DNA of 25,783 nt, taken from DASQUP01 sp035641235 (lineage in GTDB: Bacteria > Actinomycetota > CADDZG01 > WHSQ01). Positions 1-7,296 of this stretch are shown one piece after another. The DNA lies in contig DASQUP010000186.1 of the NCBI GenBank assembly GCA_035641235.1, positions 1 to 25,783 of the forward strand. The letters run 5' to 3'. The translations under genes and the position numbers were made by a program. The notes beneath the pieces are model-generated. The model searched no databases. It was not told the origin of the DNA and saw only the letters and a program-made list of their open reading frames with translations. Each line of letters begins with the position of its first letter. Position 1 is the stretch's first letter.

Positions 1-477
1 CTCGACGGCTCGATCGATCGGGTGCTCGATCAGGTCACGATCTCGAACGGACTCGGGTGGAGCCCCGACGGCACGACGATGTACTTCACCGACACCGGAC
101 CCGGACGAATCGACTCCTTTGACTTCGATCCCGCAACCGGAGCGATGGCCAACCGGCGGGAGTTCTTCTCCGGCATCGCGGGGCGGGGCGCGCCGGACGG
201 GCTGACCGTCGATTCGGAGGGTTGCATCTGGACCGCCCAGTGGGGTGGGGGTGTGGTTCTGCGGCTCGACACGAGCGGCGAGGTGATCGGCGAGATCGAG
301 ATGCCGGTGAGCCGGCCGACGAGTTGCTGCTTCGGCGGCTCAAACCTCGACAGGCTGTTTATTTCGTCGGCGAAGGTCGGCCTGGATGGGGAAGACCTCG
401 CGGGGGCCTTGATGCAGTGCACGCCGGGGATTCAGGGGCTGCCCTCGAGGCCCTTTATGGGCGAATTGCCCATTTAG
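1..477 (+). CDS. SMP-30/gluconolactonase/LRE-like protein, C-terminal part (5' end outside window)
   Basis: The reading frame is open from the first base to TAG at 475-477, so the true start lies upstream of the window. The visible ~158 residues contain the segments SNGLGWSPDG, YFTDT and APDGLTVDSEGCIW, typical of the six-bladed beta-propeller of the SMP-30/gluconolactonase/LRE family. In that family an Asn (the SNGL segment) and an Asp (the PDGL segment) bind the divalent metal; both are present. Members hydrolyse sugar lactones or related esters, but the substrate cannot be told from this fragment. It has no functional link to the ribosomal genes downstream and is separated from them by a hairpin and a promoter. 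Confidence 0.8.
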   Translation, partial: LDGSIDRVLDQVTISNGLGWSPDGTTMYFTDTGPGRIDSFDFDPATGAMANRREFFSGIAGRGAPDGLTVDSEGCIWTAQWGGGVVLRLDTSGEVIGEIEMPVSRPTSCCFGGSNLDRLFISSAKVGLDGEDLAGALMQCTPGIQGLPSRPFMGELPI

Positions 478-499
478 GAGGATCTCCGCCGAGAACCTC
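478..499 (+). terminator. Hairpin directly after the SMP-30-like gene
   Basis: GAGGATCTC (478-486) pairs with GAGAACCTC (491-499) around a CGCC loop with one A-A mismatch, starting on the base after the stop codon. There is no T-tract, so this would be a hairpin-only terminator or 3'-end stabiliser. Termination here is inferred from position and structure. Confidence 0.45.
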
Positions 500-533
500 T
501 GGTCACAAAACGACAATATGTGTACGTCTGTGT

Positions 534-553
534 CCGGAGGTCGCGACCACCGG
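534..553. promoter_or_regulatory. 20-bp palindrome just upstream of the str promoter
   Basis: A core GGTCGCGACC (539-548) is a perfect 10-bp palindrome, flanked on each side by one A and then CCGG, giving a 20-bp inverted repeat with a single mismatched pair. It ends 4 bp before the -35 hexamer at 558. Position and dyad symmetry suggest a protein-binding site (activator or repressor) for the str operon. The binding factor is unknown. Confidence 0.4.
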
Positions 554-557
554 CTAT

Positions 558-586
558 TTGACCGCCCCGGATGGCACGGCTATCCT
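558..586 (+). promoter_or_regulatory. Primary sigma-factor promoter of the str operon
   Basis: TTGACC at 558-563 and TATCCT at 581-586 are separated by exactly 17 bp, close to the sigma-70/SigA consensus. Transcription should start near 593, leaving a leader of about 335 nt before rpsL. The same pair of hexamers with the same spacing recurs before rplM (22054-22082), which strengthens the call. No other promoter of this quality was found between here and the map-infA gap, so this one probably drives much of the str-S10-spc gene string. Confidence 0.75.
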
Positions 587-592
587 TCCCGG

Positions 593-927
593 TCGCGCCC
601 CCAGGCGGGGGCGTGTGCCGCGCTTGGACAGCGTTGGCAAGGATTGGAAGTTCCCCGAGTTCGGTGACTCCGGGAGGCCCGGTTGCCCCGGGAACCGCCG
701 GAGTGGGGGCACATCGCCGAACGTGAGAGTCGTCGGGAGGACAACCCGGGAGGAACCCGGCTCCTATCTCCCGAATTGACCGAGACAAAAGGCTCTGCCA
801 TCGCGGTGGGGTATGCCCGGAGGGCAGCCCCTACCACTGGTCTCGTAAGGGCCCATAGAGGTGAGGCAGCCCGGCATGGACCGGGCCCGCATATCGGCCG
901 CGCAGCGCGCAGCCAGAAGGAGAGATA
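593..927 (+). promoter_or_regulatory. Long structured 5' leader of the str operon
   Basis: This gene-free stretch between the promoter and rpsL can form successive hairpins: 596-602/607-613 (7 bp, AGGC loop); 667-673/698-704 enclosing 678-682/688-692; 746-750/756-760; a compound stem 805-811/828-835 with inner GCCC/GGGC at 815-818/822-825; and 869-874/881-886. None is followed by a T-tract. The ribosome-binding site GAAGGAGA lies at 916-923. Such a leader suggests translational feedback, by analogy with S7 control of str in Escherichia coli, or attenuation. No match to a named leader family is claimed. Confidence 0.5.
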
Positions 928-1305
928 GTGCCGACCATTCAACAACTGGTCCGCCTGGGGCGTTCGAGCAAGAAGGAGAAGTCGAAGTCGCCGGCCCTCA
1001 GGGGGTCGCCGCAGCGGCGTGGGGTGTGCACCCGCGTGTACACGACTACACCCAAAAAGCCGAACTCCGCCCTTCGCAAAGTCGCCCGAGTCCGCCTCAC
1101 CTCTTTGGTAGAAGTCACCGCCTACATCCCAGGCATCGGTCACAACCTTCAAGAGCACTCGATCGTCCTCGTGCGCGGCGGGCGTGTTAAGGATCTTCCG
1201 GGCGTCCGCTACAAGATCGTGCGGGCCGCGCTCGACACCGCCGGCGTCAAGGACCGCGTGCAGTCTCGCTCGAAGTACGGCGCCAAGAAGGCGGGCGGTT
1301 CCTGA
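928..1305 (+). CDS. rpsL: 30S ribosomal protein S12
   Basis: S12 lies at the decoding centre of the small subunit and controls accuracy of codon reading. The 125-residue product has the conserved loops TPKKPNSALRK (about 41-51) and GGRVKDLPGVRY (84-95). Lys43 and Lys88, equivalent to E. coli Lys42 and Lys87 where streptomycin-resistance changes occur, are wild type, and Asp89, the residue thiomethylated by RimO in E. coli, is present. The GTG start is fixed by GAAGGAGA at 916-923. Its TGA overlaps the rpsG ATG by one base (TGATG), implying coupled translation. It is the first gene of the str operon. Confidence 0.98.
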   Translation: MPTIQQLVRLGRSSKKEKSKSPALRGSPQRRGVCTRVYTTTPKKPNSALRKVARVRLTSLVEVTAYIPGIGHNLQEHSIVLVRGGRVKDLPGVRYKIVRAALDTAGVKDRVQSRSKYGAKKAGGS

Positions 1306-1775
1306 TGCCACGTAAAGGTCCCGCTCAGCGCCGCGAGCTTCTCCCCGACCCCGTCTACAGTTCCCTTCTGGTCACACAGATCCAGAACCGGGTGTTAACG
1401 CGTGGGAAACGCGGACTCGCTGAGTCGATCGTCTACGACGCGCTCAGGATGGTCGGCGACCGGACCGGCAAGGACCCTCTTCAGATCCTCAAGAAGGCGA
1501 TCGACAACATCAAACCGCTGCTCGAGGTCAGGTCCCGGCGGGTGGGAGGCTCTACCTATCAGGTTCCCGTCGAGGTTATTCCGCGCCGCGGCAACACCCT
1601 AGCGATCCGCTGGCTCGTGACCTTCTCGCGCAAGCGGCGCGAGCGCAGCATGGCCGAGCGCCTGGCGGGTGAAATTCTCGACGCGTCCGGCGGCACCGGC
1701 TCCGCGGTCAAGCGTCGTGAGGACATGCACAAGATGGCAGAAGCGAACAAGGCATTCGCGCACTACAGATGGTGA
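1305..1775 (+). CDS. rpsG: 30S ribosomal protein S7
   Basis: S7 nucleates assembly of the 16S rRNA 3' major domain and contacts E-site tRNA. The 156-residue product has the usual bacterial length and motifs: an MPRKGP N-terminus, RVGGSTYQVPVEV near residues 77-89 and the basic MAERLAGEILDAS segment near residues 115-127. The ATG shares a base with the rpsL stop. In enterobacteria S7 is the feedback repressor of its operon, binding between rpsL and rpsG; here the two genes overlap, so there is no room for that site and any S7 control would have to act in the leader. Confidence 0.98.
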   Translation: MPRKGPAQRRELLPDPVYSSLLVTQIQNRVLTRGKRGLAESIVYDALRMVGDRTGKDPLQILKKAIDNIKPLLEVRSRRVGGSTYQVPVEVIPRRGNTLAIRWLVTFSRKRRERSMAERLAGEILDASGGTGSAVKRREDMHKMAEANKAFAHYRW

Positions 1776-1784
1776 TTGGGAGAC

Positions 1785-3959
1785 ATGCCAGAAGCAGCTG
1801 AGAAGCAGAAACAACAAGGACAACAGCGCCCGCAGCTGCGGGAGGTAAAGGGCAAGCCAACCCACATTCGGGAGTACCCGCTCAACCACACGCGCAACAT
1901 CGGGATCATGGCCCACATCGATGCGGGCAAGACAACCACGACCGAGCGAATCCTCTACTACACGGGCAGGACCTACAAGCTCGGTGAGGTGCACGAGGGC
2001 TCGGCCGTCATGGACTGGATGGTCCAGGAGCAAGAGCGTGGGATCACCATCACGTCCGCCGCGACGACCGCGCACTGGAAGGGCTACTGGATCAACATCA
2101 TCGACACGCCCGGCCACGTCGACTTCACGGTTGAGGTCGAGCGCAGCTTACGAGTGCTCGACGGCGCCGTGGCCGTGTTCGACGCTGTGGCCGGAGTCGA
2201 GCCGCAGTCCGAGACGGTGTGGCGCCAGGCGGACCGCTACCGCGTGCCGCGCATCTGTTTCGTAAACAAGATGGACCGCACCGGGGCCGACTTCTTCCGC
2301 ACCGTTCAGATGATCGAGGACCGCCTCAACGGCCGTCCCGTTGTGATCCAGCTTCCAATCGGGAGTGAGGCGGACTTCCACGGAGTGGTGGACCTCGTAA
2401 CGATGGTGGCTCACTACTGGCCCTCCGACGGAATGGGCGAGGAGTGGGAGGACCGGCCGATCCCCGAGGATCTCAAGGAGCAGGCGGATCAATACCGCCA
2501 CGACTTGATCGAGGCGCTCGCCGACTACGACGAGGCGGTCATGGAGGCCTACATCGGCGAGGAGGACATCGAGGCTGACACGATCCGCAAGGTCCTGCGG
2601 AAGGCCACCATCGCCAACGAGATAACTCCTGTGCTGTGCGGGACCGCGTTCAAGAACAAGGCGGTCCAGCCGCTGCTCGATGCGATCTGCTGGTACCTAC
2701 CCAGCCCGGCGGACCTGCCGCCGTACGACGGATCGGATCCGGTCACGGGGCAGGGCACACAGCGCAAGCCGGAGGACCACGAGCCGTTCTCCGCCCTCGC
2801 GTTCAAGATCATGAGCGACCCATACGTTGGCCGGCTTACATACCTCCGCATCTATTCCGGGATGCTCCGCAGCGGCGAGCACATCCTCAACGCAACACGC
2901 GACCGCAAGGAGCGGATCGGGCGCATTTTGCAGATGCACGCCAACCACCGGGAAGACAAAGATGCCGTCTTCACGGGAGACATCATCGCCGTGGTGGGCT
3001 TAAAGCACACGCTGACCGGCGACACGCTCAGTGATCCCAACGCACCCGTGCTCCTGGAGGAAATGACGTTCCCCGCGCCGGTCATCGATGTCGCGATCGA
3101 GCCCAAGTCAAAGGCCGACTCGGAGAAGTTGGGAACCGCCCTGCAGAGACTGTCGGAGGAGGATCCGACGTTTCGCGTTCACACCGACGAGGAGACCGGC
3201 CAAACGATCATCTCCGGGATGGGCGAGCTCCACCTCGACGTATTGGTGGACCGTCTGATTCGTGAGTTCAAGGTCGGAGCAAACGTCGGTAAGCCACAAG
3301 TCGCGTACCGCGAAACGGTTCGCGATCCGGCCGAGGACATCGAGGTTCGCTACGTGAAGCAGACCGGCGGCAAGGGCCAGTTCGCTCACGTCGAGCTCGA
3401 CATCGAGCCGATGGGGCCGGGCGGCGGCTACGAGTTCATCAACAAGATCACCGGTGGTCGCATCCCGACCGAGTACATCCCAGCCGTCGACCAGGGTGTA
3501 CAGGAGGCCATGGCGTCGGGAGTGATGGCGGGCTATCCAATGGTCGACGTGCGCATCACGCTGGTGGACGGCTCGTATCATGAGGTGGACTCGTCGGAGA
3601 TGGCCTTCAAGATCGCCGGCTCCATGGCGATGAAGGAAGCCGCCCGAAAGGCTCGCCCCATATTGCTCGAGCCGGTCTTCGACGTCGAGGTCGTCACGCC
3701 CGAGGAATACATGGGCGATGTCATCGGCGATCTTTCGAGTCGCCGCGGTCGCATCGAAGCGATGGATCAGCGGGGAAACGACCGAATCGTTTCGGCGCAG
3801 GTACCGCTAGCGGAGATGTTCGGATACGCAACGGAGCTTCGGAGCAGGACGCAGGGGCGGGCGACCTACACGATGCAGTTCAGTTCGTATCAGGAAGTCC
3901 CCAAGAACATCGCAGAAGAAGTGGTTGCAACAGTACGGGGAGAACCACCCGGCCAGTAA
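1785..3959 (+). CDS. fusA: Translation elongation factor G
   Basis: EF-G is the GTPase that drives translocation and, with RRF, ribosome recycling. The 724-residue product shows AHIDAGKT (43-50, G1), GITITSAATT (switch, about 86-95), DTPGH (107-111, G3) and NKMD (161-164, G4), followed by the usual domains II-V. It carries about 35 extra Gln/Lys-rich residues before the conserved RNIGIMAHID start, longer than the usual short leader. Start choice is uncertain: ATG at 1785 has GGGAG only 2 nt upstream, while an in-frame TTG at 1776 immediately after the rpsG stop would add MGD. tuf follows after 26 bp. Confidence 0.96.
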   Translation: MPEAAEKQKQQGQQRPQLREVKGKPTHIREYPLNHTRNIGIMAHIDAGKTTTTERILYYTGRTYKLGEVHEGSAVMDWMVQEQERGITITSAATTAHWKGYWINIIDTPGHVDFTVEVERSLRVLDGAVAVFDAVAGVEPQSETVWRQADRYRVPRICFVNKMDRTGADFFRTVQMIEDRLNGRPVVIQLPIGSEADFHGVVDLVTMVAHYWPSDGMGEEWEDRPIPEDLKEQADQYRHDLIEALADYDEAVMEAYIGEEDIEADTIRKVLRKATIANEITPVLCGTAFKNKAVQPLLDAICWYLPSPADLPPYDGSDPVTGQGTQRKPEDHEPFSALAFKIMSDPYVGRLTYLRIYSGMLRSGEHILNATRDRKERIGRILQMHANHREDKDAVFTGDIIAVVGLKHTLTGDTLSDPNAPVLLEEMTFPAPVIDVAIEPKSKADSEKLGTALQRLSEEDPTFRVHTDEETGQTIISGMGELHLDVLVDRLIREFKVGANVGKPQVAYRETVRDPAEDIEVRYVKQTGGKGQFAHVELDIEPMGPGGGYEFINKITGGRIPTEYIPAVDQGVQEAMASGVMAGYPMVDVRITLVDGSYHEVDSSEMAFKIAGSMAMKEAARKARPILLEPVFDVEVVTPEEYMGDVIGDLSSRRGRIEAMDQRGNDRIVSAQVPLAEMFGYATELRSRTQGRATYTMQFSSYQEVPKNIAEEVVATVRGEPPGQ

Positions 3960-3985
3960 GTCGCTGGAGGAAAGGGAGAGAGGCG

Positions 3986-5176
3986 ATGGCTAAGCAGAAG
4001 TTCGAGCGCACAAAGCCACACGTAAACATCGGGACGATGGGCCACATCGACCACGGTAAGACGACGTTGACCGCGGCTATCACGAAGGTGCTCTCGGAGC
4101 AGAACCCGAACGTTCAGTTCACGGCGTTCGACCAGATCGACAAGGCTCCGGAGGAGAAGGAGCGCGGCATCACCATCGCCATCGCCCACGTCGAGTACGA
4201 AACCGAGAATCGCCACTACGCGCACGTCGACATGCCGGGGCACGCCGACTACATCAAGAACATGATCACCGGCGCTGCTCAGGTGGACGGAGCGATCCTC
4301 GTGGTGTCCGCTGCGGACGGACCCATGCCCCAGACGCGCGAGCACGTGGTCCTTGCCCGTCAGGTCAACGTTCCGTACATCGTCGTGGCGCTCAATAAGG
4401 TCGACATGATCGATGACCCCGAGCTGCTCGACCTCGTCGAGCTGGAGGTGCGCGAGCTCTTGACGGAGTACGAGTTCCCGGGCGACGACGTCCCGGTGGT
4501 ACGGGTCTCCGCCCTCAAGGCTCTCGACGGCGACGAGGACGCAAAGCAGCAGGTAATCGAGTTGATGGCGGCGGTTGACGAGTACGTCCCCGAGCCCGAG
4601 CGCGACACCGACAAGCCCTTCCTCATGCCGATCGAGGACGTGTTCACGATCACCGGTCGAGGCACCGTGGTGACCGGGCGTGTGGAACAGGGTGTCCTCA
4701 AACTCGGTGACGAGATCGAGATCGTCGGGATCGAACCTCAGACTTCCAAGACGGTTGTCACCGGCGTCGAGATGTTCCGCAAGATGCTCGACGAGGCGCG
4801 GGCCGGAGACAACGCCGGAATCCTGTTGCGCGGTACGAAGAAGGACGAGGTGCAGCGGGGCCAGGTGCTCTGCAAGCCGGGATCGATCACGCCGCACACG
4901 AGGTTCAACGCTCAGGTGTACGTCCTGTCGAAAGATGAGGGCGGGCGCCACACGCCGTTCTTCAATAATTACCGCCCTCAGTTCTACTTCCGGACCACCG
5001 ACGTGACCGGTTCGGTGAAGCTCCCCGGGGGGACCGAGATGGTCATGCCCGGCGACAACACCGAGATGGAGGTCGAGCTCATCCAGCCGATCGCCATGGA
5101 CGAAGGTCTGCGGTTCGCCATCCGTGAGGGCGGCCGCACCGTGGGTGCGGGTCGCGTAACCAAGATCATCGAGTAG
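3986..5176 (+). CDS. tuf: Translation elongation factor Tu
   Basis: EF-Tu delivers aminoacyl-tRNA to the ribosomal A site as a GTP complex. The 396-residue product has GHIDHGKT (19-26, G1), the RGITI effector segment (60-64), the NKVD motif (G4) and SALKAL (G5), then beta-barrel domains II and III ending in GGRTVGAGRVTKIIE. The G3 motif reads DMPGH, with Met83 where most bacterial EF-Tu have Cys (E. coli Cys81 in mature numbering). The two glycines whose replacement gives GE2270A resistance (TGVE and the NAG segment) are unchanged. Strong ribosome-binding sequences lie at 3966-3983. Only one tuf copy is visible here. Confidence 0.98.
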   Translation: MAKQKFERTKPHVNIGTMGHIDHGKTTLTAAITKVLSEQNPNVQFTAFDQIDKAPEEKERGITIAIAHVEYETENRHYAHVDMPGHADYIKNMITGAAQVDGAILVVSAADGPMPQTREHVVLARQVNVPYIVVALNKVDMIDDPELLDLVELEVRELLTEYEFPGDDVPVVRVSALKALDGDEDAKQQVIELMAAVDEYVPEPERDTDKPFLMPIEDVFTITGRGTVVTGRVEQGVLKLGDEIEIVGIEPQTSKTVVTGVEMFRKMLDEARAGDNAGILLRGTKKDEVQRGQVLCKPGSITPHTRFNAQVYVLSKDEGGRHTPFFNNYRPQFYFRTTDVTGSVKLPGGTEMVMPGDNTEMEVELIQPIAMDEGLRFAIREGGRTVGAGRVTKIIE

Positions 5177-5195
5177 CTGAGAGGAAAAGCAGCGC

Positions 5196-5507
5196 ATGGC
5201 GAACGGCATGAAGATAAGGATTCGGTTGAAGGCCTACGATCACGAGGTCATCGACCAGTCGGCGAAGAAAATCGTCGAAACGGTGACCCGGACGGGCGCG
5301 AGCGTCAACGGTCCTATTCCACTCCCGACGGAACGATCCGTCTACACGGTCATCCGTTCGCCGCACAAGGACAAGGATTCGCGCGAGCACTTCGAGATGC
5401 GCACGCACAAGCGTTTGTTGGACATCGTGAATCCGACACCCAAGACGGTCGACTCGCTGCAACGGCTCGACCTGCCCGCGGGTGTCGACATCGAGCTGAA
5501 ATTGTGA
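5196..5507 (+). CDS. rpsJ: 30S ribosomal protein S10 (NusE)
   Basis: S10 is a small-subunit head protein and, as NusE, partners NusB in antitermination and NusG in coupling transcription to translation. The 103-residue product is full length, with KIRIRLKAYDHEVID near the N-terminus, the ribosome-docking loop PTERSVYTVIRSPHKDKDSR and the C-terminal LPAGVDIELKL. The ATG follows GAGAGGAAAAG by a normal spacing, only about 20 bp after tuf, so it is attached to the str operon. It is then separated from the rest of the S10 cluster by a 128-bp structured gap. Confidence 0.98.
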   Translation: MANGMKIRIRLKAYDHEVIDQSAKKIVETVTRTGASVNGPIPLPTERSVYTVIRSPHKDKDSREHFEMRTHKRLLDIVNPTPKTVDSLQRLDLPAGVDIELKL

Positions 5508-5635
5508 ACTGTCTGCTGAGAACCCGACCCTTGCCTTTCGGCGCCCGATGTGGGCAGCAAGGGCCGAAAGCGGAAGGGGCGCAGGATTCCGCGGTTTTCG
5601 GCAGACAGAAAGAGACTGAGAAGAGAGGACTTTAG
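5508..5635 (+). promoter_or_regulatory. Structured leader of rplC containing the rplC/rpoA shared element
   Basis: This 128-nt gap can fold as an enclosing stem P1 (5511-5519 with 5598-5606, 9 bp including one G-U). Inside are hairpin P2 (5535-5541 with 5564-5570, plus CCC/GGG at 5544-5546/5561-5563) and P3 (5570-5575 with 5587-5592). The P3 loop carries GGGCGC (5577-5582), the exact complement of GCGCCC at 5541-5546 in P2, so a pseudoknot or alternative pairing is possible. P2 and the G-rich segment after it recur before rpoA at 19647-19697. The ribosome-binding site GAGAGGA (5623-5629) lies outside P1. No convincing promoter was seen. A regulatory role is inferred. Confidence 0.6.
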
Positions 5636-6298
5636 ATGGCGGAGGTTAAAGGCATCCTCGGTCGCAAGATCGGGATGACCCAGGTCTTCGACGAGGCCGG
5701 GCGTGCGGTCCCGGTCACCGTCGTCGAGGCCGGCCCCTGTCGCGTGGCGCAGGTAAAGACGCCGGAAACCGACGGTTATACGGCGATCCAACTTGCCTTC
5801 GGCGCGGCCAAGAGGACCACCAAACCGCTGGCGGGGCATCTCGCCAAGGCGGGAGTCGACGGTGCGCGCCATCTTGTGGAGTTGCGTCTCGAGGACCTTG
5901 GTGAGTACTCGCCCGGGGCGGAGATTAAGGCGGACGTGTTCGAGGCCGGCGATCTCGTCGACGTGATCGGCGTCACGAAGGGGAAGGGCTTCGCCGGAAG
6001 CATGAAGCGCCACAACTTCAAGGGCCTCTCGGCGTCCCACGGAACGGAGCGCAAACATCGCAGCCCGGGATCCGTCGGAGCCTGTGCTACCCCGGCACGC
6101 GTGTTCAAGGGAACGCGCATGGCGGGTCACATGGGGCACCGGCGCGTCACGACGTTGAACCTCAAAGTCATCAAGTCCGATCCGGAGCGCAATCTCCTCC
6201 TGCTAATGGGTGCCGTTCCGGGGCCCAAGGGTGGACTGGTCATGGTTCGGAGCGCCGTGCGCCTGCGGCAACGCGAACGTGGAAAGAAGGCGAGCTGA
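5636..6298 (+). CDS. rplC: 50S ribosomal protein L3
   Basis: L3 initiates large-subunit assembly and reaches toward the peptidyl transferase centre. The 220-residue product begins EVKGILGRKIGMTQVFDEAG and has the long central extension with KGKGFAGSMKRHNFKG, the SHGTERKHRSPGSVG loop and the GTRMAGHMGHRRVT signature. The length is usual for the family. The ATG is set by GAGAGGA at 5623-5629. Its TGA overlaps the rplD start by one base. It is the first gene after the structured leader, so that leader would most directly control L3. Confidence 0.98.
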   Translation: MAEVKGILGRKIGMTQVFDEAGRAVPVTVVEAGPCRVAQVKTPETDGYTAIQLAFGAAKRTTKPLAGHLAKAGVDGARHLVELRLEDLGEYSPGAEIKADVFEAGDLVDVIGVTKGKGFAGSMKRHNFKGLSASHGTERKHRSPGSVGACATPARVFKGTRMAGHMGHRRVTTLNLKVIKSDPERNLLLLMGAVPGPKGGLVMVRSAVRLRQRERGKKAS

Positions 6299-6978
6299 TG
6301 GCAACGGCAACCATCATCGACGAGGCGGGTAAGTCGGTCGGCACACGCGATCTCCCCGAAGGGCTCTTCGGGGGCACGGTCAATCAGGCTGTGATGCACC
6401 AAGTCGTCACGGCCCAGTTGGCAGCGGCACGTTCCGGGACGGCTTCGACGAAGAGGCGCTCCGAGGTCCGTGGAGGAGGTCAGAAGCCCTGGCGCCAGAA
6501 GGGGACGGGGCGCGCTCGCCACGGCTCGATCCGCAGCCCGCTGTGGGTCGGCGGCGGTGTGGTCTTCGGTCCGAAGCCGCGCAGCTACGTACAACGCCTT
6601 CCCAAGAAGATGCGCCGGGCGGCCCTGCGGAGTGCCCTCGCCGACAAGGCCGGCGCCGAACGTATCTGGATCCTCGACGGCTTCTCCGAGCCGCGCACGA
6701 AGGCGGCAGCGGCGGCGCTCAAGGCTGCGGAGATCGAGGGCCGCGTGCTCGTAGTCCTCGATGCCGACGATCCGCAGGCCGAGATGGTGGACCGAGCTTT
6801 CCGCAACCTGCCAAAGGTGGCGTTCGCGCTGCACGGATCACTCGCCACGTACGACGTGTTGGTCGCGGACGCCGTTGTTTTCACAGCGCCGGCTTTCGAG
6901 CGGTTCGTGGCTCGCAACGAGACGAAGGAGTCACGGGTGAAGGAAGACGATCTCGTGATCGAGGAGGAGCGGTCGTAA
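6298..6978 (+). CDS. rplD: 50S ribosomal protein L4
   Basis: L4 is an early-assembly protein whose extended loop lines the nascent-peptide tunnel; in E. coli it also represses the S10 operon. The 226-residue product has the tunnel loop, rich in Gly/Arg/Lys (about 59-94, including RGGGQKPWRQKGTGRARHG), then KMRRAALRSALADK and an alpha/beta C-terminal domain. A short acidic tail (KEDDLVIEEERS) ends the protein. It overlaps rplC (TGATG) and rplW (TAATG) by one base each. Whether L4 is a feedback regulator here is unknown. Confidence 0.97.
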   Translation: MATATIIDEAGKSVGTRDLPEGLFGGTVNQAVMHQVVTAQLAAARSGTASTKRRSEVRGGGQKPWRQKGTGRARHGSIRSPLWVGGGVVFGPKPRSYVQRLPKKMRRAALRSALADKAGAERIWILDGFSEPRTKAAAAALKAAEIEGRVLVVLDADDPQAEMVDRAFRNLPKVAFALHGSLATYDVLVADAVVFTAPAFERFVARNETKESRVKEDDLVIEEERS

Positions 6979-7283
6979 TGGGCGGATCGACAAAGGGCGA
7001 CCCGCGCGACGTGATCCTTGCTCCGGTCGTCAGCGAGAAGTCGTACTCGCTTCTGGACAACAACTCGTACACCTTCATGGTGCATCGAGATGCCAACAAG
7101 ACGGAGATCCGTCAGGCGGTGGAAGCGATCTGGAACGTAAAGGTCGTCGGGGTCAACACGATCAACCGGAAGGGGAAGGTCAAGCGCTTCCGATTCCAGA
7201 CGGGCAAGCGCCCGGACTCCAAGCGAGCCATCGTCAAGCTCGCCGAGGGCGACAAGATCGAGATCTTCGAACAGCAGACCTAA
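6978..7283 (+). CDS. rplW: 50S ribosomal protein L23
   Basis: L23 sits at the tunnel exit and is the docking site of trigger factor and SRP. The 101-residue product starts at the ATG overlapping the rplD stop; the frame is open far upstream, but that extension lies in the wrong frame over rplD. DVILAPVVSEKSY contains Glu20, equivalent to E. coli Glu18 needed for trigger factor binding. VNTINRKGKVKRFRFQTGKRPDSKRAIVKL is the usual rRNA-binding loop and strand. Length and motifs are typical. Confidence 0.97.
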   Translation: MGGSTKGDPRDVILAPVVSEKSYSLLDNNSYTFMVHRDANKTEIRQAVEAIWNVKVVGVNTINRKGKVKRFRFQTGKRPDSKRAIVKLAEGDKIEIFEQQT

Positions 7284-7296
7284 GGGGTTATTGCGA

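Noticed and set aside
776..804. A further TTGACC at 776-781 in the str leader as a second promoter
   Set aside because: At 17-bp spacing the -10 position reads CATCGC, which does not resemble a -10 element.
683..928. An 81-codon open frame in the rpsL leader from TTG 683 to TAG 928, overlapping the rpsL GTG
   Set aside because: No ATG or convincing ribosome-binding site, Arg/Pro/Gly-rich product with no recognisable pattern, and it covers bases better explained by hairpins.
3890..5209. A 439-codon antisense open frame over tuf
   Set aside because: High GC and strong codon bias of tuf remove stops on the opposite strand; the translated product resembles no family and lies wholly over a certain gene.
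5511..5606. GTCTGC/GCAGAC pairing in the rplC leader resembling the GCAGAC/GTCTGC hairpin of the rplM leader
   Set aside because: The strands are in opposite order and the match is only six bases, so common origin or a shared binding site is not supported.
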